From the NCBI GenBank assembly GCA_021823365.1, contig JAKAOD010000008.1:1-16859 (forward strand): DNA of 16,859 nt. Reading direction: 5' to 3'. Positions 6,308 to 13,303 of the stretch are shown here, in pieces; the first letter of the stretch is position 1; each line of letters opens with the position of its first letter. The translations under genes and the position numbers were made by a program. Origin of the DNA: Actinomycetes bacterium (lineage in GTDB: Bacteria > Actinomycetota > Acidimicrobiia > Acidimicrobiales > Bog-793). Below the pieces are notes generated by a model. The model made no database searches and was not told the origin of the DNA. It saw only the letters and a program-made list of their open reading frames with translations.

Positions 6308-7071
6308 GCATCGTGGGCGGTGCCGTGCTCTACGAGGCCGTGAGGGTCTCCAAGTCCTACGGCAGCGTCGAGGCGCTCCTCGACGTCGACTTCGCGTTGC
6401 ACGCCGGCGAGGTGGTGGGACTGGTCGGCGACAACGGCGCCGGCAAGTCGACGCTCGTGAAGGTGCTCTCCGGCGTGCACGCCCCGGACTCCGGAACGCT
6501 CGTCCTGGAGGGCGTCGAGCGTCGCTGGAGCTCGCCGCACGAGGCCCTCGCCGCCGAGATCGAGACGCTCTACCAGGACGCCGGCCTCGCGCCGCACCTC
6601 TCGATCGGCGCGAACGTCTTCCTCGGACGCGAGATCCTCCGGCCGGGGCTCCTCGGGAGGCTCGGCTTCATGGCACAGCGCCGGATGGACAAGGCCGCCT
6701 TGCACGAGCTCGCGCAGGTGGGGATCGAGATCCAGGGGGACCGCCGGACGGTCGCCGACCTGTCCGGCGGCCAGCGGCAAGCCGTCGCGATCGGCCGCGC
6801 CGTCGCCTGGGCGCGAAAGGTCCTCCTGCTCGACGAGCCGACCAATCACCTCGGGGCGCGCCAGGCACTCGAGGTGCTCGAGGTCATTCGCAAGGCTCGG
6901 GACCGCGGGCTCGGCGTCGTCTTCATCTCGCATACCCTCCCCCACGTCCTCCAGGTATGCGATCGGATCGTCGTCCTCCGCCTCGGCCGGGTCGTCCGCG
7001 ACGCGCCCACGTCGGTGTTCGACGCCGAGAGCCTCCTCGGCACGATCACGGGCCTGCTCGAGGCCTCCTGA
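6304..7071 (+). CDS. Sugar ABC transporter ATPase, single nucleotide-binding domain (FrcA-like)
   Basis: 255-residue cytoplasmic ATPase. Motifs in order are Walker A GDNGAGKST at residues 42-50, Q-loop YQD at 90-92, signature LSGGQ at 153-157, Walker B VLLLDE at 173-178, and the H-loop histidine at 210 (ISHT). It is half the length of RbsA/XylG ATPases, which carry two domains, and resembles FrcA-type single-domain subunits (IETLYQDAGLAPHLSIGANVFLGRE). Two copies would be needed per transporter. GTG at 6304 overlaps the permease stop; an in-frame GTG at 6313 is better spaced from the AAAGGGG ribosome-binding site at 6298-6304 and may be the true start. The gene converges with the deaminase at 7101, with only 29 bases between the stops and a weak 5-bp hairpin at 7072-7087. 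Confidence 0.9.
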   Translation: MSIVGGAVLYEAVRVSKSYGSVEALLDVDFALHAGEVVGLVGDNGAGKSTLVKVLSGVHAPDSGTLVLEGVERRWSSPHEALAAEIETLYQDAGLAPHLSIGANVFLGREILRPGLLGRLGFMAQRRMDKAALHELAQVGIEIQGDRRTVADLSGGQRQAVAIGRAVAWARKVLLLDEPTNHLGARQALEVLEVIRKARDRGLGVVFISHTLPHVLQVCDRIVVLRLGRVVRDAPTSVFDAESLLGTITGLLEAS

Positions 7072-7100
7072 GAGGACGACGCTCCTCCCGATCCCGCCCC

Positions 7101-8495
7101 TCAGACCTCCTGCAGACGCGTGGCGATCTCGCGGTGCCGTCGCAGCGCGTCCTCGAGGACCGGGCTGGTGATCCTTCCGTCTTCGACGACCGGCCGGCCC
7201 GCGACGACGGTGTGGTGCGCGCGCACCGGGCCGCAGCGCAAGAGCGCCTCGACCGGGTCGCTCAGCGCCCCGGCGAACGCGGGCCCGTCGAGCCGCCAGC
7301 AGACGAGGTCGCCGGCTGCCCCGGGCGCGATCACGCCGAGCTCGCCGCTCCTTCCGAGGCACGCCGCGGAGCCGACGGTCGCCATCTCGAGCGCCTCTCG
7401 CGCGCCCGTCGACGCAGCGCCCGAGCGCAGGCGGGCGAGGAGCATCGCCGTGCGCGCCTCGAGCCAGAGCGACGCGGCGTCGGTCGAGGACGAGCCGTCG
7501 CAGCCGATCCCGACGGGCGCCCCGGCTGCCCGCAGCTCGGCGACGGGCGCGAGGCCGGCGCCGAGGAGGAGGTTCGAGCTCGGGCAATGGGCGACGCCCA
7601 CGCCGGCGCGACCGAGGCGGGCGATCTCCTCGCCGTTCGGGTGGATGCAGTGGGCGACCCAGCACCGGTCGGTCAGCCACCCGACGTCGGCGAGCAGCTC
7701 GACCGGGCGGCAGCCGTAGGCCTGGAGGCAGTAGGCGTCCTCGGCGGGATCCTCGGCAAGGTGCGTATGGAGACGGACGTCGAGGCGGCGGGCGAGCTCC
7801 GCGGTCTCGACCATCAGCCGGCGGCTCACGGAGAACGGCGAGCAGGGGGCGAGGGCGACACGCACCATGGCGCCGAGAGAGCGGTCGTGGTGGATCCGTA
7901 CCGCCGCCTCACTCGCCTGCAGGATCGTGTCCTCGTCCTCGCACACCGACTCCGGCGGCAGCCCGCCGTCCCGCTCGGAGCGGCTCATCGATCCTCGCGT
8001 CGGGTGGAAGCGCAGGCCGATCTCGCGGGCCGCGGCGATCTCGGCGCCGAGGAGGTCGCCCGATCCGGCCGGATGGACGTAGAGGTGGTCGGTCGTCGTC
8101 GTGCACCCGCCGAGGGCGAGCTCGGCGAGGCCGACGAGGGTCGAGACGTAGACGGCCTCTTCGTCGAGCAAGGCCCAGCGCGGATAGAGCGCCCGGAGCC
8201 AGTCGAACAGTCCCGAGCGCGCCGCCGGCGCGAAGGAGCGCGTGAGGTTCTGGTAGATGTGGTGGTGCGCGTTCACGAGCCCGGGCGTGACGAGGCAGCC
8301 GTCGGCGCGGAGCGTCCGGCGGGCGGGCGGGGCCCCTGGGCCCGTCCCGAGCCCGACGACGAGCCCGCCGTCCATCGCGACCCATCCGCTGCGGAGCTCG
8401 CCCCGCTCGTCCATCGTCGCGACGAGCTCGGCTCCGGCGACGAGGAGGTCGACGGCCCGGCCGGCGCCGTCGGGCGGGGGCGGCGGCGGAGCCAC
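7101..8495 (-). CDS. 8-oxoguanine deaminase-like amidohydrolase
   Basis: 464-residue cytosolic metal-dependent amidohydrolase (COG0402, cytosine deaminase/TrzN-AtzB-like superfamily). It matches my memory of 8-oxoguanine deaminases closely along its whole length: PGLVNAHHHIYQNLTRS, FDWLRALYPRWALLDEEAVYVST, GGCTTTTDHLYVHP, RFHPTRGSMS, ALAPCSPFSVS, and CQAYGCRPVELL-like sequence. Metal ligands are H77 and H79 (HxH), H245 in HTHLAE (243-248), H282 or H285 in AHCIHP, and D333 in GCDGS. The known reaction converts 8-oxoguanine to urate plus ammonia. Related enzymes also act on isoguanine or s-triazines, so the substrate is probable rather than proven. The start is GTG at 8495, probably leaderless. 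It is divergent from the NMT1-like binding protein, pointing to an imported purine-like substrate. Confidence 0.85.
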   Translation of the reverse strand: MAPPPPPPDGAGRAVDLLVAGAELVATMDERGELRSGWVAMDGGLVVGLGTGPGAPPARRTLRADGCLVTPGLVNAHHHIYQNLTRSFAPAARSGLFDWLRALYPRWALLDEEAVYVSTLVGLAELALGGCTTTTDHLYVHPAGSGDLLGAEIAAAREIGLRFHPTRGSMSRSERDGGLPPESVCEDEDTILQASEAAVRIHHDRSLGAMVRVALAPCSPFSVSRRLMVETAELARRLDVRLHTHLAEDPAEDAYCLQAYGCRPVELLADVGWLTDRCWVAHCIHPNGEEIARLGRAGVGVAHCPSSNLLLGAGLAPVAELRAAGAPVGIGCDGSSSTDAASLWLEARTAMLLARLRSGAASTGAREALEMATVGSAACLGRSGELGVIAPGAAGDLVCWRLDGPAFAGALSDPVEALLRCGPVRAHHTVVAGRPVVEDGRITSPVLEDALRRHREIATRLQEV

Positions 8496-8509
8496 GGCGC
8501 GACCCTAAC
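8493..8509 (-). promoter_or_regulatory. Leaderless -10 element of the deaminase gene
   Basis: On the minus strand TAGGGT (8507-8502) is followed by six bases and then GTG at 8495. The 17-mer GTTAGGGTCGCGCCGTG differs at only three positions from the corresponding element of the divergent binding-protein gene (8659-8675). There is no ribosome-binding site, consistent with transcription starting at the start codon. Confidence 0.55.
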
Positions 8510-8578
8510 AGCGCCGGGCAGGCTCGCCCGCCTTCCCGCCCAGGTCGCGGCGGCGCGAGCGGGGCGACAAGCCGCCGG

Positions 8579-8628
8579 GCGTGTGCGCCGAGCGACACGC
8601 GGCAGAGGCTCCGTAACGTGCCGTTCAC
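8579..8628. promoter_or_regulatory. Inverted repeats in the divergent deaminase/binding-protein region
   Basis: GCGTGT at 8579-8584 and ACACGC at 8595-8600 form a perfect 6-bp inverted repeat with a 10-base spacer. Just beside it, GTAACG at 8613-8618 faces CGTTCAC at 8622-8628 as an imperfect palindrome. Both lie upstream of the binding-protein promoter, 45-94 bases before its start, and could bind a shared regulator. No regulator gene is adjacent, and no riboswitch is recognised in the 177-base interval. Confidence 0.3.
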
Positions 8629-8658
8629 CTCCGCGAAACCTTCGAGTCACCGGTCGCC

Positions 8659-8675
8659 GTTAGCGTCACGCCATG
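8659..8675 (+). promoter_or_regulatory. Leaderless -10 element of the NMT1-like binding-protein gene
   Basis: TAGCGT at 8661-8666 is followed by six bases and then ATG at 8673. The 17-mer GTTAGCGTCACGCCATG is a near copy, with three differences, of the element before the divergent deaminase. No Shine-Dalgarno sequence is present. No convincing -35 hexamer is seen, as is common for such promoters. Confidence 0.55.
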
Positions 8676-9743
8676 AACGAACCCGAGCATCTCCTGCAGA
8701 CCCCGATCAGCCGTCGCAGCCTGCTCTCCGGCGGCCTGAAGCTGGCCGGCGGCGTCGCCCTCGCGGGTGGGATCGGCTCGCTCGGCGAGACGCTTCTCTC
8801 GGGGGCGGGCTCCGCGGGAGCCTCGTCGCCGGCATCGATCTCGTTCCAGCTCGGCTGGCTCACCAACACCGAGTTCGCCGGGAGCTACCTCGCCGCCGCC
8901 AGGGGCTACTACGCCAAGGCCGGTCTCGACGTGACGATCCTCCCCGGTGAGGGCGTCGACGTCGAGGGGGTCGTCGGCTCGGGGAAGGCGACCGTCGGCG
9001 ACTCCAATGCCGACACCTGCTCGGCGGCCGTCGCCCAGGGCGCCGATCTGAAGATCATCGCCGCCAAGTACCAGAGGAACCCCTTCTGCATCATCAGCTC
9101 GGCGAAGAAGCCGATCAAGGCGCCGAAGGAGCTGGCAGGCAAGCGCGTCGGCGTCAACGCCTACAACTTCACCCCGTGGGTGACCTTCCTCGCCGCCAAC
9201 GGCATCCCGAGATCCAAGGTGATCACGGTCAACGAGGGCTACACCTCCGGCCCCGAGGCGCTCGCCGCGGGGCGCGTCGACGCGTGGTTGGGCTTCGTCA
9301 CGAACGAGGTGGGCGTCCTCGAGCTCTCCGGCTTCCCGGTCCACAACTTCCTCCTCGCGGACTTCGGCTACGAGGTCTATGCCGACGTCTACGAGACGAC
9401 CTCGGCGGCGATCGCCAGTCACAAGGAAGAGCTCGTCGAGTTCCTCCGGGCCGAGCGCGAAGGCTGGTCGGCCGACATCGCCGACCCCAAGGCCGGCCTC
9501 GACCTCACCATCTCTCGCTACGGCAAGAAGCTCGGCCTCTCGGTCAAGCAGCAGGGCCTCGAGAACACGGCCCAGCTGCCCCTCATCAAGACGCCGTACA
9601 CAGAGAAGGCAGGGCTGTTCGCGATGAGCGCCGAGGACATAGCCGCCAACCTCCGGACGCTCGAGCTCGCGAGCTCGAAGAAGATCGGGAACTACTACAC
9701 GAAGCCCGACCTGTTCGACGACTCCATACTGCAGGCCCTCTGA
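8673..9743 (+). CDS. NMT1-like ABC transporter substrate-binding protein with Tat signal
   Basis: 356 residues. The N-terminus has a twin-arginine motif, SRRSLLSG at residues 13-20, a hydrophobic stretch at about 21-45 and an Ala/Ser-rich cleavage region near 48-52; there is no lipobox cysteine. The mature domain begins ISFQLGWLTNTEFAGSYLAAARGYYAKAGLDVTILPGEG, typical of the NMT1/THI5-like family, which includes pyrimidine-precursor, nitrate and sulfonate binders. Later blocks are ELAGKRVGVNAYN, ALAAGRVDAWLGFVTNEVGVLE and EVYADVYETTSAAI. The permeases of this transporter class are at 50-1650, the probable partners. Being divergent from an 8-oxoguanine deaminase and upstream of a Mo-hydroxylase suggests a purine or similar heterocycle as ligand; that is inference from context. 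Confidence 0.88.
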   Translation: MNEPEHLLQTPISRRSLLSGGLKLAGGVALAGGIGSLGETLLSGAGSAGASSPASISFQLGWLTNTEFAGSYLAAARGYYAKAGLDVTILPGEGVDVEGVVGSGKATVGDSNADTCSAAVAQGADLKIIAAKYQRNPFCIISSAKKPIKAPKELAGKRVGVNAYNFTPWVTFLAANGIPRSKVITVNEGYTSGPEALAAGRVDAWLGFVTNEVGVLELSGFPVHNFLLADFGYEVYADVYETTSAAIASHKEELVEFLRAEREGWSADIADPKAGLDLTISRYGKKLGLSVKQQGLENTAQLPLIKTPYTEKAGLFAMSAEDIAANLRTLELASSKKIGNYYTKPDLFDDSILQAL

Positions 9744-9791
9744 ACCGGCCGCCGGAAGGTCCTTGCCCAGGAGGCCCGCGGCGCTCTCCCG

Positions 9792-9810
9792 GGCTCGCCC
9801 GCCACGAGCC
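9792..9810 (+). terminator. Candidate stem-loop after the binding-protein gene
   Basis: GGCTCG at 9792-9797 and CGAGCC at 9805-9810 form a perfect 6-bp stem with a 7-base loop, 48 bases after the binding-protein stop. It has no T-tract. It may attenuate transcription into the Mo-hydroxylase genes or may be chance pairing in GC-rich DNA. The rest of 9744-9963 shows only the 10-bp palindrome GACGATCGTC at 9867-9876 and no convincing gene or promoter. Confidence 0.3.
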
Positions 9811-9963
9811 GAGAGCAGCGACGGCTCAGCCGACCCGGCGCGCCGCCCGAGCTCGGTGTGGACGACGACGATCGTCCCCGCGACCCTCCGGTGCCCTGCC
9901 GGGGAGGCGACGAAGGCACCGATGGCCGCGTCGAGGCCACCGGCACGTCCAACGGCATCCCGG

Positions 9964-10008
9964 GAGCAGGAGGAGCAGGAGTAGTGGGAGTAGTGGGAGT
10001 AGTGGGAG
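9964..10008 (+). repeat. Five 9-base tandem repeat units abutting the Mo-subunit start codon
   Basis: Two copies of GAGCAGGAG (9964-9981) are followed directly by three copies of TAGTGGGAG (9982-10008), and the last base touches the TTG start at 10009. Each unit ends in a purine-rich GGAG that can act as a Shine-Dalgarno sequence; the copy ending at 9999 is at the best distance. The TAG in each of the last three units is in frame with the gene, so translation cannot enter from upstream. Confidence 0.9.
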
Positions 10009-12399
10009 TTGAGCCGCTACGCTTCGGAAAATGAGGAGCTGGCCCCGCCGTTGAGCGCGACCACGCTCGAGCATGAGGCTGGCAGGATCGGCGACCCGGC
10101 GGAGCGCCTCGACGGCGTGCCGAAGGTCACCGGCGCCTTCGAGTACGCGAGCGACCTCCGCCGCGAGGGCATGCTCTTCGGCGCGACGTTGCGCTCACCG
10201 CTCGCCCATGCGCGCATCCGGCGGGTGGACATCGCCCGGGCGCTCGCGAGCCCCGGCGTCGAGGCGGTGCTGCTCGCCCGCGACGTGCCTGGGAAGAAGC
10301 GCTTCGGCCTCAACTTCGACGACCAGCCGGTGCTCGCCGCAGGCGTCGTCCGCTATGCCGGCGAGCCCGTCGCGGTCCTCGCCGCCGCCAGCCCCGCCGA
10401 GGCGCGCGCCGCCGTCGGGCGCATCGTCCTCGACCTCGAGGAGCTGCCGGGCGTGTACGACATGGAGCAGGCGCTCGAGGCGGACGCCCCGAAAGTCCAC
10501 GAGCTCGGCAACGTGCTCCGCCACGTGCACATCGACCACGGCGACGTCGCGTCGACCCGGGCGGACGTCTGGGTCGACGGCTACTACGAGACGGCGATGC
10601 AGGACCAGGCGCCGCTCGGGCCCGAGGCGGGACTTGCCGTCCCTGCCGAGGACGGAGGCGTCGACCTTTACGTCACGACGCAGTGGTTGCACGTTGACCG
10701 CGAGCAGATCGCACCGTGCCTCGGCCTGCCGGAGGACAGGGTCCGCCTCCACCTCGCCGGCGTCGGCGGGGCCTTCGGGGCGCGCGAGGACATCCACTCG
10801 CAGATCCATGCCTGCCTCCTCGCACTGCGCACCTCGAAGCCGGTAAAGTTCAGCTACGGGCGGGAGGAGTCCTTCTCCGGGCACGTCCACCGCCACCCCT
10901 CGCGGATCTGGGTACGCCACGGGGCGCGCCGGGACGGGAAGCTCGTCGCCGTGAGCGCACGGCTGCTCTTCGACGGCGGGGCGTACGCCTCGTCGTCGCC
11001 TGCGGTCGTCGCCAACGCCGCGACCTTCGCGGCCGGCCCCTACGAGGTCCCCAACGTGCAGGTCGAGGCCACGGTCGTCTTCACGAACAACCCGCCCTGC
11101 GGCGCGATGCGCGGCTTCGGCGCTCCCCAGGTGTGCTTCGCCCACGAGGCACAGATGGACAAGCTCGCCCGGGCGCTTTCCCTCGACCCCGTCGAGCTGC
11201 GACTGCGCAACGCCCTTGCGACCGGCTCGGTCCTCCCGACCGGTCGGCCGATCGCCGGGAGCGCCCCGGTCCGCGAGGTCATCGAAGCGTGCGCGGCGAT
11301 CCCCCTGCCCGAGCCCGAGCCGACCTCGGGTCGCGGCGCGCTCCACTACCCCGGCGGCACAGGCGGCACGACCCGGGGAGAGGGCCTGCAGCGCGGCGTC
11401 GGGTTTGCCGTCGGGTACAAGAACGTGGCGTTCTCCGAGGGCTTCGACGACTCCACGGCCGCACGGGTGACGCTCCGCCTCGACGACGGGGAGCCGGAGG
11501 CCGAGGTCTACACGGCGGCCGTGGAGATGGGCCAGGGCCTGTACACGCTGCTCGCCCAGATCGCCCGGAGCGAGCTCGGCGTCGAGCGCGTCGTGCTCCG
11601 CCAAGCGGACACGCTGATCGGCAGCGCCGGGTCGAGCTCAGCCTCCCGCCAGTCGACGATGGCAGGCGGCGCGGTCCAGCTGGCATGCCGCCGCGTGCGC
11701 GAGGAGCTGTCCCGGCGGGCGCGGGCACGCGGTGCCGGCGACGGCGAGGCTCATGGCCTCGCCGAGCTGCGGGACCTGCTCGACGAGCCCGCGACGGCCG
11801 AGGCGGTCCACCGCCACCGGCGCACGGAGCGCTTCGACGAGCGCGGGCAGGGCGACGTGCACGTCTATTTGTGCTTCGCGGCCGAGCGCGCGGTGGTCGA
11901 GGTCGACGAGGAGCTCGGCCTCGTCCGCGTCCTCCAGGTCGCCGCCGCGGTCGACGCCGGGCGGGTGATGAACCCGCTGGGACTCGCCGGGCAGGTCGAG
12001 GGCGGCACCGCCCAAGGGGTCGGGCTCGCCCTCATGGAGGAGGTCCAGCTCTCAGGCGGCGTCATCCGCAACGCCTCCTTCACCGACTACCTGATCCCGA
12101 CGATGCTCGACATGCCGCCGGTCGCGGTTCGGGCCGTCGAGTATCCCGAGCCCGAGGGTCCCTACGGCCTGAAGGGGATCGCCGAGTCGCCGACGGTCGT
12201 CGCGACGGCGGCCGTCGTCGCGGCACTTCGCGACGCGACGGGCAGGGAGCTCAACCGCGCCCCGGTGCGCCCCGAGGAGATCGTCGGGCTCGTCGGGCCG
12301 GCGCGGAGCGCCGGGGCGCCGGCGATCCCCGACGTGCCGGGCCAGGAGGCGGTCCCGAGCTACCTTGCGATGAGCTCCGGCCAGCAGCACCTGATGTGA
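10009..12399 (+). CDS. Xanthine dehydrogenase-family molybdenum-binding subunit
   Basis: 796-residue large subunit of a Mo-hydroxylase that oxidises aromatic N-heterocycles using water, passing electrons to the Fe-S and FAD subunits encoded next. The N-terminal domain begins GDPAERLDGVPKVTGAFEYASDL. Molybdopterin-binding blocks include GVGGAFGARED (Glu260 aligned by eye with bovine Glu802), PCGAMRGFGAPQ (Arg368, Phe370), GQGLYTLLAQI, GSAGSSSASRQ and the C-terminal GPYGLKGIAES, where Glu726 is the expected catalytic glutamate. By eye, the position of bovine Arg880, which helps bind xanthine, is Asn336, so the substrate may differ from xanthine. In-frame stops upstream (TAG at 10000) force a start at TTG 10009, or TTG 10051 as an alternative. 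It is followed 13 bases later by the FAD subunit. The order here is large, medium, small. Confidence 0.92.
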   Translation: MSRYASENEELAPPLSATTLEHEAGRIGDPAERLDGVPKVTGAFEYASDLRREGMLFGATLRSPLAHARIRRVDIARALASPGVEAVLLARDVPGKKRFGLNFDDQPVLAAGVVRYAGEPVAVLAAASPAEARAAVGRIVLDLEELPGVYDMEQALEADAPKVHELGNVLRHVHIDHGDVASTRADVWVDGYYETAMQDQAPLGPEAGLAVPAEDGGVDLYVTTQWLHVDREQIAPCLGLPEDRVRLHLAGVGGAFGAREDIHSQIHACLLALRTSKPVKFSYGREESFSGHVHRHPSRIWVRHGARRDGKLVAVSARLLFDGGAYASSSPAVVANAATFAAGPYEVPNVQVEATVVFTNNPPCGAMRGFGAPQVCFAHEAQMDKLARALSLDPVELRLRNALATGSVLPTGRPIAGSAPVREVIEACAAIPLPEPEPTSGRGALHYPGGTGGTTRGEGLQRGVGFAVGYKNVAFSEGFDDSTAARVTLRLDDGEPEAEVYTAAVEMGQGLYTLLAQIARSELGVERVVLRQADTLIGSAGSSSASRQSTMAGGAVQLACRRVREELSRRARARGAGDGEAHGLAELRDLLDEPATAEAVHRHRRTERFDERGQGDVHVYLCFAAERAVVEVDEELGLVRVLQVAAAVDAGRVMNPLGLAGQVEGGTAQGVGLALMEEVQLSGGVIRNASFTDYLIPTMLDMPPVAVRAVEYPEPEGPYGLKGIAESPTVVATAAVVAALRDATGRELNRAPVRPEEIVGLVGPARSAGAPAIPDVPGQEAVPSYLAMSSGQQHLM

Positions 12400-12412
12400 G
12401 GGCGGAGCACGC

Positions 12413-13303
12413 ATGAGCGCGGCAGCCTTCCTCCGACCGGGGAGCTTTGCCGAGGCGCTCGAGCTGCGGGCCGCACGTCCGGAGGCCGTCGCCGCGGCCG
12501 GCTGCACCGACGTGCTCGTGGAGCTGAACTTCGGACGCCTTCACGCCGAGTCCTTCATCGACCTGACCAGGGTCGCCGAGCTCGGCACCCTCGGCGTCGA
12601 GGGCGGGACGGTCCGCATCGGCGCCGGCGTGACCTACGACGCCCTGGTCCGCGGCGCCGGACGCGACGTGCCGGCGCTCGCCGCAGCCGCGCGCACCGTC
12701 GGGTCGCCGCCGATCCGCAACCGCGGCACCGTCGGGGGCAACCTCGCCTCGGCCTCCCCCGCCGGCGACTGCCACCCGCCGCTCATCGCCTGCGGAGCGG
12801 AGGTCGAGCTCGCCTCGGCGAGCGCGAGCCGCACGGTTCCCGTCGAGCGGTTCTTCACCGGCCCGAAGAGGAGCGTGCTTCGACCCGACGAGCTCGTCGC
12901 CGCCGTCTGGGTGCCGAAGGCCGACGGCCCGCAGGCTTTTGCCAAGGTCGGCACGCGCAACGCCATGGTCATCGCCGTCTGCTCCCTCGCCGTCGCCCTG
13001 CGCCCCTCGTCGCTCAGGGTCGGGACCGGGATCGGCTCGGCGGGACCGGTCCCCCTGGCGGCGCATGCCGCCGAGGAGCACATCGGCGGGCACCTCGAGG
13101 AGGCGGGAGCCTGGGAGACGAGGGCGCCGCTCCGGCCGGCCGCAGTCGAGCGGTTCGCCGAGCTCGTCGCACAGGCCGCGTCGCCGATCGACGACGTGCG
13201 CGGCCGGTCCGGGTACCGTCGCCACGCCCTGCAGGTGCTCGCACGGCGGATGCTCACCTGGTGCTGGGAGGAGTACCGGCACGAGCCGAGGTGGGCGGCG
13301 TGA
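12413..13303 (+). CDS. Xanthine dehydrogenase-family FAD-binding subunit
   Basis: 296-residue medium subunit carrying FAD and passing electrons from the Fe-S centres to the final acceptor. Family motifs are the N-terminal AAAGCTDVLVELN at residues 27-39 (usually AGGTDL) and IRNRGTVGGNLASASPAGD at 101-119, which binds the FAD pyrophosphate and ribityl chain. The C-terminal CO-dehydrogenase-flavoprotein domain includes the helix RRHALQVLARRML. The length is normal. ATG at 12413 follows a GGGCGGAG-like site. The stop overlaps the next start as TGATG (13301-13305), so translation of the small subunit is likely coupled. Confidence 0.92.
   Translation: MSAAAFLRPGSFAEALELRAARPEAVAAAGCTDVLVELNFGRLHAESFIDLTRVAELGTLGVEGGTVRIGAGVTYDALVRGAGRDVPALAAAARTVGSPPIRNRGTVGGNLASASPAGDCHPPLIACGAEVELASASASRTVPVERFFTGPKRSVLRPDELVAAVWVPKADGPQAFAKVGTRNAMVIAVCSLAVALRPSSLRVGTGIGSAGPVPLAAHAAEEHIGGHLEEAGAWETRAPLRPAAVERFAELVAQAASPIDDVRGRSGYRRHALQVLARRMLTWCWEEYRHEPRWAA

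Noticed and set aside
6133..7680. A 515-codon minus-strand open frame across the permease end, ATPase and deaminase end
   Set aside because: It overlaps the ATPase and the deaminase, both with clear catalytic motifs, and encodes no recognisable domain.
8496..8672. Possible purine riboswitch upstream of the binding-protein gene
   Set aside because: The start elements indicate leaderless transcripts for both genes, leaving no leader to hold an aptamer, and no purine-riboswitch core was seen.
9763..9984. A 73-codon plus-strand ORF in the gap before the Mo subunit
   Set aside because: It needs a TTG start without a ribosome-binding site, has Arg/Pro/Ala-rich composition with no domain, and ends within the tandem repeat. 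It is best treated as non-coding.
9964..10008. CRISPR-like or mobile-element origin for the tandem repeat
   Set aside because: The units are 9 bases with no spacers, and there are no flanking cas genes, terminal inverted repeats or transposase. It is a simple tandem repeat.
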